Below are positions 1 to 6,057 of a stretch of DNA of 7,102 nucleotides, in pieces (positions within the stretch are counted from its first letter, which is position 1; each line of letters begins with the position of its first letter). A model generated the notes under the pieces. It made no database searches. It saw only the letters and a program-made list of their open reading frames with translations, and was not told where the DNA came from. The stretch covers positions 1 through 7,102 of the forward strand of contig SPDF01000077.1 in assembly GCA_004525055.1 (NCBI GenBank), given 5' to 3'. Position numbers and translations under genes: made by a program. Origin of the DNA: Gemmatimonadales bacterium. GTDB lineage: Bacteria > Gemmatimonadota > Gemmatimonadetes > Gemmatimonadales > GWC2-71-9.

Positions 1-2
1 CC

Positions 3-521
3 TCGGTCACCTGGGTGGTCTTCAGCGCCCTCGGGCAGCGGAGCGCCGAGGCGCGGCGCGGCGCGGCACGCTTTCTCCGCGATTCGGTGAAGAGCCGCGT
101 GGTGCTCCACGCATACCGGGATGGCTTCTTCCCGACGGAGTGGCCGCAGATCAAGGAAACATTCGAAGCGCTGCGCACAGAAATCGAGCCCGATCTGATC
201 TTCACCCATTTCCGGGAGGATCGGCACCAAGACCACCGTGTGCTCTCCGACCTGACCTGGAATACCTTTCGTGATCACCAGATCCTGGAGTACGAGATCC
301 CCAAATGGGACGGGGACCTGGGCCGCCCGAATGTGTATGTCCCCCTCTCGCTCGCGCTCGCCCGCCGAAAGGTGGCTGGATTAATGGCGGTATTCGCCAC
401 GCAACGGTCCAAGCGCTGGTTCTCAGAGGAGACCTTTCGCGCCCTGCTCCGGCTCCGTGGCATTGAAGCCGGAACGGAGTGGGCGGAAGGATTCCACGGG
501 AGGAAGGTCGTGGTCGCGTAG
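3..521 (+). CDS. PIG-L family N-acetylglucosaminyl deacetylase-like protein, 5' partial
   Basis: This is the C-terminal part of a PIG-L/LmbE family deacetylase, a zinc-dependent family that removes acetyl groups from N-acetylated sugars or related conjugates. The frame is open to the left edge. The residues SVTWVVFSA at the edge match the strand that normally follows the N-terminal AHPDDE metal motif, so the real start and that motif lie outside the window, and the GTG at 15 is only an internal codon. Visible family marks are EPDLIFTHFREDRHQDH, where the HQDH histidine is the expected third zinc ligand, then EIPKWDGDLGRPNVYVPL and a C-terminal FHGRKVVV segment. About 170 residues are present; family members usually have 210-280. 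The next gene starts 3 bases after the stop and in the same frame, so the two are probably co-transcribed. The substrate is unknown; a glycan or nucleotide-sugar precursor is likely from the context. The family call is firm, the substrate is not. Confidence 0.86.
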   Translation, partial: SVTWVVFSALGQRSAEARRGAARFLRDSVKSRVVLHAYRDGFFPTEWPQIKETFEALRTEIEPDLIFTHFREDRHQDHRVLSDLTWNTFRDHQILEYEIPKWDGDLGRPNVYVPLSLALARRKVAGLMAVFATQRSKRWFSEETFRALLRLRGIEAGTEWAEGFHGRKVVVA

Positions 522-524
522 CCC

Positions 525-1772
525 ATGCCACGCCTCCAGCGCCACCTCGGGTACACTATTGCCTCGGCAGGCCTCCTGCTCATTGGCGCCCTTACCCTCC
601 TCCCAACGCCAGGAGAAGCCGAACGCGCCGCCGCGACGCCGCTCACGTGCATCATCTGCGGCGATCTTGGTGGTGTGGATTTCCTCCTCAACATCCTGCT
701 GTTTGTGCCGCTCGGTCTCGGCCTCGCTCTGGCCGGCTTCTCGTGGCGCCGAGCCGTCGTCCTCGCCGTAATCACCACATGCATCATCGAGCTGCTCCAG
801 ATGAAGGTGATAACGGGTCGTGACGCCAGCTTGGGCGATATCCTGGCCAACACCATCGGCAGCGGCTTGGGCGTGCTTCTCGCTTCCTACTGGCGTGGAA
901 TCGTGTTGCCGAGCCCCCGCACTGCAAGGCTCCTGGCATTGCTGGATGCCGTTATCCTTGTGGGGGTATGGACCGGAACCGCGTGGGGGCTTGGGGTCTC
1001 TATCCCCCAAGGGGGAAGGTGGTTCGGTGCCTTGTCGCCGGAGCTGGGCAACTTCGAGCAGTTTCGCGGACGCGCACTCTCGGGAACCGCTGGCGGGGAG
1101 CCATTGCTGCCGGGCGCCGTACTCGACCAGCACCGGATCGAGGACGCCTTCAATGCGAGGCCGCAGCTAGCCTTCCGGGCGGTCCTGGCCACACCGCCGC
1201 CTGGGCTCGCACCGATCGCAATTCTCATCGACGATTGGCACGGCATTGTTTCACTGATTGGCCAGGAGCATGAGGATCTCGTATTTGGAGTCCAGATGCG
1301 GGCTTCGATCTTGAGGCTGCGCAATCCGACTGCGGTATTGCCCGGAGGACTGGCCGGGCACACCGGGGACACCGTTGCTGCCGAAGGTACCCTCCAAAAC
1401 GGCGCGTTTGAGTTGAGGTCCCGGAATGGCAACCACCTGCTGAGTCGAACTATTCCTCTGAGTGCGAGCTGGGGGTGGAGTCTTGTCACTCCCTGGAACT
1501 CACGGTACGATGAATACACGAGGCCGCTCACCACAGTATGGATTCTTGGACTAGTTGCAGTGCTTGCGTATTGGGCGACTCTCGCCGGTGGGATTGGATG
1601 GACCATCTTGCCAGTCACGATCGCCGCCATGTTGGCCGCCGTACCCTATGCCGCAGGCCTCCCACCCTCTCACTGGAGTGAGTGGGTGGCCGCGGTGGCG
1701 GGAATCACCCTCGGGTCGGTCGTCGCCATGACGGCCCGCCGCGCCATCGCACAGGCGGAAGCAGCTGAGTGA
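525..1772 (+). CDS. VanZ-like membrane protein with an inserted LamG-like domain
   Basis: A 415-residue polytopic membrane protein. Residues 9-122 form a VanZ-like unit: about four membrane segments, with D52, N56, the LFVPLG loop (59-64), E89, Q92, R99 and D105-ILANT, the usual conserved polar set. A fifth hydrophobic stretch lies at about 135-157. Residues about 160-330 are soluble and beta-rich, with alternating polar and hydrophobic stretches (LAPIAILIDDWHGIVSLIGQ, EDLVFGVQMR) that resemble a concanavalin/LamG-like fold. Three further hydrophobic stretches follow at about 334-353, 357-377 and 383-403. VanZ proteins are known from low-level teicoplanin resistance and also occur beside polysaccharide and exosortase loci; their biochemical role is unsettled. 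ATG 525 is the earliest possible start, because the upstream PIG-L stop at 519-521 is in the same frame. A GGGAGG at 498-503 is 21 bases away, too far for a normal ribosome site, so translation may depend on coupling to PIG-L. The VanZ call is firm; the fold of the middle domain is inferred. Confidence 0.87.
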   Translation: MPRLQRHLGYTIASAGLLLIGALTLLPTPGEAERAAATPLTCIICGDLGGVDFLLNILLFVPLGLGLALAGFSWRRAVVLAVITTCIIELLQMKVITGRDASLGDILANTIGSGLGVLLASYWRGIVLPSPRTARLLALLDAVILVGVWTGTAWGLGVSIPQGGRWFGALSPELGNFEQFRGRALSGTAGGEPLLPGAVLDQHRIEDAFNARPQLAFRAVLATPPPGLAPIAILIDDWHGIVSLIGQEHEDLVFGVQMRASILRLRNPTAVLPGGLAGHTGDTVAAEGTLQNGAFELRSRNGNHLLSRTIPLSASWGWSLVTPWNSRYDEYTRPLTTVWILGLVAVLAYWATLAGGIGWTILPVTIAAMLAAVPYAAGLPPSHWSEWVAAVAGITLGSVVAMTARRAIAQAEAAE

Positions 1773-1885
1773 CCCTCCATTTCCGCCGGCGCATCCTGCT
1801 GGCGCTCAACGCGCTCGGCGCCGTGCCCACCCCAATCGCCATCTTTGGATGGGTACGCACCATCCGAACCAATGCCCCGCCATAG
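1769..1885 (+). CDS. possible 38-residue membrane peptide or truncated gene start
   Basis: A GTG start overlaps the VanZ stop by four bases (GTGA), and GGAAG at 1757-1761 sits 7 bases upstream, which is a plausible coupled ribosome site. The product begins MTLHFRRRILLALNALGAV and has one hydrophobic stretch after an arginine cluster, like a signal anchor. It ends at a TAG at 1883-1885. Beyond the TAG the same frame stays open for another 34 codons to TGA at 1988-1990, reading PLALPTPAYLASLNQSLWDP and on, which also looks protein-like. Either this is a true short peptide, the start of a gene broken by a nonsense change, or chance in GC-rich DNA. No family is recognised. Confidence 0.27.
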   Translation: MTLHFRRRILLALNALGAVPTPIAIFGWVRTIRTNAPP

Positions 1886-2195
1886 CCGCTCGCGCTGCCT
1901 ACGCCCGCCTACCTGGCCTCATTGAACCAATCTCTGTGGGACCCCATCGCATTGACCAGGATAGCCGCCTCCTGCCCCCCGGCGGCATGATACGGACCGG
2001 CGACGCGCCTTCCACCGATACCCCTGGCTCCATGGGGGTGACGTAGTGGCCGCGGCGGAGAGAGACGGGAGAAACCAGCTCTCGGTACACGATCATCTCC
2101 GCGATCCCAAGCGCTCTATAGACCAGGAAGGCCCAGCACAAAAAGAGCCTTGGCCCGCCCGTCGACACTCCCTGAGCATCGCCGCCAAGGTGCCC
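1886..2195. other. convergent region without a confident gene
   Basis: This stretch separates the ends of the two convergent gene groups. It contains only short frames of doubtful status on both strands, described separately. Hairpins can be drawn, for example ACCCC at 2020-2024 with GGGGT at 2035-2039, and a 7-bp pair at 2055-2061/2096-2102 with a long loop. None is compact and followed by a T run in either direction, so no intrinsic terminator can be called. I saw no tRNA, integrase site, direct repeat or insertion-sequence end. Confidence 0.5.
1909..2168 (-). pseudogene. possible frameshifted small gene downstream of the MBOAT
   Basis: A minus-strand frame opens with GTG at 2168, 27 bases past the MBOAT stop. 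It encodes a hydrophobic stretch (LFLCWAFLVYRALGIAEMIVY) followed by RGHYVTPMEPGVSVEG. Codon third positions are G or C rich up to about MPPGG, then the frame becomes arginine-rich and loses that bias before its stop at 1899. At the change there is a run of six G on the minus strand (plus 1975-1980). One extra G, or a -1 slip, would join it to GGQEAAILVNAMGSHRDWF and a stop at 1909-1911, which looks more protein-like. This fits a decayed gene, a base-call error in the homopolymer, or chance. No family is recognised with confidence. The opposite strand over the last part is also open, which weakens the case. Confidence 0.22.
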
Positions 2196-3824
2196 TCAAA
2201 ACTGCCAATAGAGGAATTCACTCTTCCCGCCGAGATGGAGCGCGACGACGAAGGCCACAATTGACATCACAATGACCCAAATGAGAGTGGGACGCCAAAC
2301 CAGTTCCCTGCCGCCGAGACCCGGTGCTCGCCAGCCCGTCCGAAAACCGAGCGCAGGCTCGTACGGAGCGAGGAGTTGGAGTGTATTCGGGCAGGCGAAC
2401 ACGATGGCGCCCAGCCCAACGATCCACAAAAACAGTGGCTTGAACTCGTAGTACGCGCCGAGGACCTCCGTCGGCCCGGCGCTCTGGACCCACTCCGGCA
2501 GACGCCCCAGCCGGTCGTAGAGTGGCGCCGGCAACGCCACGCCGAAGCCCCCGAACAACCCCTTGAGCAGCACCACTGCGGACTGCACCGTGGGAGACCG
2601 GAAAAGCACCATGGCCGCGGCCACACAAACGAAAGTCAGCACGACACCCGCGGGACGCATGATCCGATCGTACAGACCGCGATCAGGCCACAGCCTCCGC
2701 ACCACGAGTCGCCATCCGTGGTTGACGGTGAGGTAGACTCCGTGCACAAAGCCCCAGGCAATGAACAAGTAGTCCGCACCGTGCCAGACACCGGAAACGA
2801 CCATCGTGACCAGGGTTGGGAACACGAGCAGCGAGAGGAACGCCCCCATGGTTGCACTTCGACCGACGAAGCCGGGCCGACCGCTCGCCATGCGGCGCCG
2901 GGTCAGCGACAGGGCCAGCGGATTGTACACGTACGCCGTGAGGAAGCGGGTCAGCGTCATATGCCACCGCATCCAGAAGTCGATAATGTTCGAGGCCTTG
3001 AGGGGCGAGTTGAAATTCGGCGGGAAGCGGATGCCCATGCAGCGGGCGGTGCCCAGGGCCATGTCGGTGTAGCCCGAAAAATCGAAATAAATCTGCAGGG
3101 TAAACCCGATGGCAGCCATCCAGGCAGGCAGGAGCGAGACGGCCCCCGCCGCCCCGGCTCCATCGTAGATGCCGCTGACAAGAGGCGCAATCCCGTCAGC
3201 CAGCACCACCTTCTTGAACAGGCCGAAGAGGATCAGTGTCAGGCCGACCGCCAGGTGCTCCGGATCCGGCTTGCAGGGGGCAAGCCGGAACTGCGGCATC
3301 ATCTCCCGGTAGTGCACGATCGGCCCCGCGATGAGCTGCGGGAAGAACAGCACAAAGAGGCAGTAATCCTGCACCGTGAAGGTGGTAACACGCCTGGCCT
3401 GCACGTCGATCAGAAAGGCGATCTTCTGAAAGGTGATGAACGAGATTCCCAAGGGCAGAATGATCCGTTCGAGCACCAGCCCCACACCGAAGGCGTCGTT
3501 GACGGCCCCCGCCAGGAAATTCGCGTACTTGAAGTACCCGAGGAAGGCGACGTTGAACGCGATGCCCAGCATCAGGACGACCCGCGAGGAACGCACCTTC
3601 CCTTCCTGGCCCAAATGCTGGAGGGACCGCGCCAGCGCATAGTTGATGAAGATGGACGGTCCGATAATGAGCACGTTCAGCGGGCGCCACAATGCATAGA
3701 AAATCAGCGACGCAACAATGATCCAGCGAATCGCCCAGACGCGGGATACGCTCCCCAACAGGAAAAACCCCGCCAGGGCCACGGGGAGGAAGGCAAACAG
3801 GAACTCGTACGAATTGAATAGCAT
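2196..3824 (-). CDS. MBOAT family O-acyltransferase (AlgI/DltB-like) with C-terminal acyl-shuttle motif
   Basis: A 542-residue polytopic protein of the membrane-bound O-acyltransferase family, which passes acyl groups from cytoplasmic thioesters across the inner membrane to modify envelope polymers. It starts with the AlgI-type MLFNSYEFLFAFLPVAL. It carries QIYFDFSGYTDMALG (244-258), the NFNSPLKASNIIDFWMRWH block ending at H288, and SGVWHGADY with the expected catalytic H348. The length matches AlgI-like proteins. The last membrane segment is about 512-531, after which the chain ends in FLYWQF (537-542). This fits the FxYxxF hexapeptide whose tyrosine carries the acyl group outside the cytoplasm in Dlt-type systems; here it would be Y539. 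It is the last gene of the operon, 30 bases after the ACP stop, and the ribosome site is weak. The dedicated ACP next door suggests an ACP thioester as donor rather than acetyl-CoA. The family is certain; donor and acceptor are inferred. Confidence 0.95.
   Translation of the reverse strand: MLFNSYEFLFAFLPVALAGFFLLGSVSRVWAIRWIIVASLIFYALWRPLNVLIIGPSIFINYALARSLQHLGQEGKVRSSRVVLMLGIAFNVAFLGYFKYANFLAGAVNDAFGVGLVLERIILPLGISFITFQKIAFLIDVQARRVTTFTVQDYCLFVLFFPQLIAGPIVHYREMMPQFRLAPCKPDPEHLAVGLTLILFGLFKKVVLADGIAPLVSGIYDGAGAAGAVSLLPAWMAAIGFTLQIYFDFSGYTDMALGTARCMGIRFPPNFNSPLKASNIIDFWMRWHMTLTRFLTAYVYNPLALSLTRRRMASGRPGFVGRSATMGAFLSLLVFPTLVTMVVSGVWHGADYLFIAWGFVHGVYLTVNHGWRLVVRRLWPDRGLYDRIMRPAGVVLTFVCVAAAMVLFRSPTVQSAVVLLKGLFGGFGVALPAPLYDRLGRLPEWVQSAGPTEVLGAYYEFKPLFLWIVGLGAIVFACPNTLQLLAPYEPALGFRTGWRAPGLGGRELVWRPTLIWVIVMSIVAFVVALHLGGKSEFLYWQF
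2199..2216 (-). other. FxYxxF C-terminal acyl-shuttle hexapeptide of the MBOAT
   Basis: The last six codons of the MBOAT gene encode F537-L-Y539-W-Q-F542, directly before the stop. In the D-alanylation pathway this type of terminal motif sits on the microprotein DltX. Its tyrosine accepts the acyl group from the MBOAT and hands it to a serine of the partner transferase. In other bacteria the motif is known to be fused to the MBOAT itself. The match in pattern and terminal position is seen in the sequence; the function here is inferred. Confidence 0.75.
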
Positions 3825-3854
3825 CGCTCTACGTCTGCTCCAGGGTGAGCATCG

Positions 3855-4103
3855 TCAGCTCGGCGGGAGGAGGGCCTCGGTCCGCCGGACAATCGCGCCG
3901 ACGTTTGCGAACGACTCGACCTCGGCAATCCCGAAATTGACGCCGAGTTCGATCTCGACGGCGACGATGAACGTCACGTAGCCGAATGAGTCCCAATTGG
4001 GGACTTCCTCCCGCCTGGTGTCCATGGTCAACACGATGCTCTGGTCGCCGAGGAGGTCCCGCAGGATGCGGGTGAACGCGCCCAAGATCTCAGCTTCGGT
4101 CAT
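3855..4103 (-). CDS. acyl carrier protein dedicated to the FkbH/MBOAT system
   Basis: An 82-residue acyl carrier protein. The predicted phosphopantetheine attachment site is S39 in NWDSFGYVTF, in the usual place at the start of helix II and with the D-S-hydrophobic pattern. The chain is acidic and of normal ACP length, with a leading helix (MTEAEILGAFTRILRDLLG) and a helix II reading VTFIVAVEIELGVNF. The ATG at 4103 was chosen because GAGGAG lies 9 bases upstream (4113-4118), homology starts there, and a longer frame would only add arginine-rich residues. The start lies inside the end of the FkbH gene (14-base overlap), so translation is probably coupled. The expected role is to carry the acyl unit loaded by FkbH and deliver it to the MBOAT, as DltC does for D-alanine. 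It is not a fatty-acid AcpP by context: no fab genes are seen. Confidence 0.92.
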   Translation of the reverse strand: MTEAEILGAFTRILRDLLGDQSIVLTMDTRREEVPNWDSFGYVTFIVAVEIELGVNFGIAEVESFANVGAIVRRTEALLPPS

Positions 4104-6057
4104 GCGAGAGCGCTCCTCGGAGGATGTGGGTGTCGAGGTCGCGGAAATCCTCGAGCTGCAGGGTCCACCGCGTGGCGCCGACGATCTGCGCGGTCTCGGC
4201 TGCCTGGGTGAAGCCCAGCGTGGCATACAGCTGGCTGACCACTGAGTTCTTCGGCGTCGGGATGTAATCCGCCTGCAGGACCCGCGCGCCCAGAGCGCGC
4301 GCGGCGTGGACCGCCGCGTTCATCGCCTCGAGCTCAAGCTGACGCCCGAACACGCGGCAGCTCATCACCCAGGTGTCGATGTCGAAGACGTCCGACCCTG
4401 GCGCCTCCGGCCGGAGCAGGACAACGCTGACCAGCCCGTTGTCCCCGAAGCGATCCACCAACCTGAACTGCAGTGCGATCGACCGGTCGGAGGCGATGAA
4501 GGCCGCCACCTCGTCTGCCGACCGGCGCCGCGTGGTCGGGTTGAACTGGTTGGTCTTGTTGATCAGCTGCGTCACGCGCGCCAGGTCCACGGACTGGACC
4601 GGGCCGAACTCGGTCGACATCGCGAGTCCACGGAGAAAATCGTCGAGACTCTCTGACGACTGGAGCGATGCCTCGCGTGAGGCGTTGGCGGCATACTGCT
4701 CCCCGCGCTGGCGGTCGTCCGCCGTGAAGGCGACCGCTTCGAAGTAGCCCGCGAGCGCCAGGCAGCGGACGTACTGCGCGGGGTCCGTCGGGAGCTCCGG
4801 CACGGCCACCATGGGCAACGCGTGCCGGATCCAGGCCCGCTCCGTTGGATTGTCGTCCACGAACACGAGGCTGTCGAGGCCGATGTTGAGCTGGGTCGCA
4901 ATCCGCTTGAGGTTGACGGCCTTGTCATCCCAGTTCGCGACGAACGCCGCGATGTCGCCGCGCTTCAGGAGCATCTCGGGATGCTCCCGGAAGACCGCCT
5001 CCGCTGTGGCCGAGTCGTTCTTGGAGCAGACCGCCAGGATCACTCCGCGTTCCCCGAGCTGTCTGGCGTAACGCTGGAGCATGAGGTGGGCCTCGCCGAG
5101 AGCGCTGCCCTCACCGAGCACGATGCCGTCCATCCCATCGTCGCCGATGACGCCACCCCAGAGGGTGTTGTCGAGGTCGAGCACGAGGCACTTCCTGGAA
5201 AGGCCGCGCTGGGCGCCCAGAATCCGCGCCACCAGCTCCCCATAGGCTGGGGCGGCTTGCAGGGCCACCTCTATTTTCGCCTGCAGCCACTTGGAAATGT
5301 CGAACCACCTCTCGAGCCCGTCGCGGTCGGCGGCGCGGGCCAGGTCGAGGAGGGACACGCCCTCCGCGGCGGCGGCCTCCGCCAGGCGCTCGTTCAGAAG
5401 CGAGACCACCTCAAGGGGTGCCCCCGGCACGGAACGCTCGAACCCGCCGAAGAGCGGCTCCGCGACGTTCAGGAACGTCTGTTGAATCACCATGGCCCCG
5501 AAGTCCTCGCGCACCTTTCGCCAGAGCTTCCGAAGCTCCTCGATGGTGGCGGCGACGGAGGCGTCGACCTCGGCGGCGGACGCGGACAGCGCGGTCCGCG
5601 CCAGGATTTCGCGGGCCGTCAGGGAAAAGAGGACCGCCTGCGGGGCGAAGCGATGGAGCGATGACGCCGGGTCGAGCACCTCCTGCCGGTACTGCCCGTA
5701 TCCCCCAACGTGGGTGCCGATCAGGCACCGGTGCCGGAGCCCGGCGACCCGAATAGCAGGGGCGAGGTGGTCCGCGGTTGATGCCGACAGAATCGCCAGC
5801 CGGAGCGGCATGAAGCCGGGGTGGTCAGCCACCGGACCGGCGGCGAGGGCGCGCTCGAGTTGCAGCCACTGGAGATACCCCAACCGCGATCCAGCGAGCG
5901 CGGCGAGCTTCTCATATCGCCCCGAAGGATCAGGCGTGTCCACAGCCGCCTGCAGGCCACCCCGGAAGTCCTCTGGTACCGGCAACCATTCCAACGAACG
6001 TGGCCAGCGCATGTCGCGGCTCGGGGGAAGGGTGGGCCTATCGGGTTGCGACGTCAT
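4090..6057 (-). CDS. FkbH-like HAD-family protein (glyceryl-ACP loading)
   Basis: A 655-residue long-form FkbH protein. Characterised FkbH enzymes from methoxymalonyl-ACP and tetronate pathways take D-1,3-bisphosphoglycerate, remove phosphate and place a glyceryl group on an ACP. Residues about 85-260 form the N-terminal domain of long members (LAILSASTADHLAP, GGYGQYRQEVLDP). The HAD core follows: DLDNT with D294 and D296, AVCSKND with C344, and VFVDDNPTER (398-407). C344 is at the place of the cysteine thought to hold the glyceryl group. The C-terminal part is GNAT-like, with NQFNPTTRR (503-511), DRFGDNGLVS and SCRVFGRQLE. The start at 6057 was preferred over the ATG at 6189 because it has a strong ribosome site, overlaps the upstream gene by only 20 bases, and the extra 44 residues are arginine-rich and unlike the family. 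It overlaps the ACP gene by 14 bases. No polyketide synthase or FkbG/I/K homologue is in view, so the product may stay glyceryl-ACP. The family is firm; the substrate is inferred from relatives. Confidence 0.93.
   Translation of the reverse strand: MTSQPDRPTLPPSRDMRWPRSLEWLPVPEDFRGGLQAAVDTPDPSGRYEKLAALAGSRLGYLQWLQLERALAAGPVADHPGFMPLRLAILSASTADHLAPAIRVAGLRHRCLIGTHVGGYGQYRQEVLDPASSLHRFAPQAVLFSLTAREILARTALSASAAEVDASVAATIEELRKLWRKVREDFGAMVIQQTFLNVAEPLFGGFERSVPGAPLEVVSLLNERLAEAAAAEGVSLLDLARAADRDGLERWFDISKWLQAKIEVALQAAPAYGELVARILGAQRGLSRKCLVLDLDNTLWGGVIGDDGMDGIVLGEGSALGEAHLMLQRYARQLGERGVILAVCSKNDSATAEAVFREHPEMLLKRGDIAAFVANWDDKAVNLKRIATQLNIGLDSLVFVDDNPTERAWIRHALPMVAVPELPTDPAQYVRCLALAGYFEAVAFTADDRQRGEQYAANASREASLQSSESLDDFLRGLAMSTEFGPVQSVDLARVTQLINKTNQFNPTTRRRSADEVAAFIASDRSIALQFRLVDRFGDNGLVSVVLLRPEAPGSDVFDIDTWVMSCRVFGRQLELEAMNAAVHAARALGARVLQADYIPTPKNSVVSQLYATLGFTQAAETAQIVGATRWTLQLEDFRDLDTHILRGALSHDRS

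Noticed and set aside
51..65. Three tandem copies of GCGCG
   Set aside because: They encode ordinary Ala/Arg residues of a PIG-L helix and are too short to call a repeat element.
990..1011. Hairpin CTTGGGG...CCCCAAG with an 8-base loop
   Set aside because: It lies inside the VanZ coding frame and is not followed by a T run, so it is not a terminator; probably a coding coincidence.
2046..2264. A 72-codon plus-strand frame in the convergent region
   Set aside because: It is strongly hydrophilic, runs into the antisense of the MBOAT end, and has no motif or convincing ribosome site.
2376..3821. A 481-codon open frame on the plus strand opposite the MBOAT gene
   Set aside because: Its product is full of Arg, His, Glu and Gln with no hydrophobic core or motif. 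It is the antisense shadow of a GC-rich membrane protein gene whose family motifs are clear.
4104..4226. A 41-residue N-terminal extension of the ACP frame
   Set aside because: It is Arg/Ser/Pro-rich and lies in an alternate frame of the FkbH end; the ATG at 4103 has GAGGAG 9 bases upstream and starts the ACP homology.
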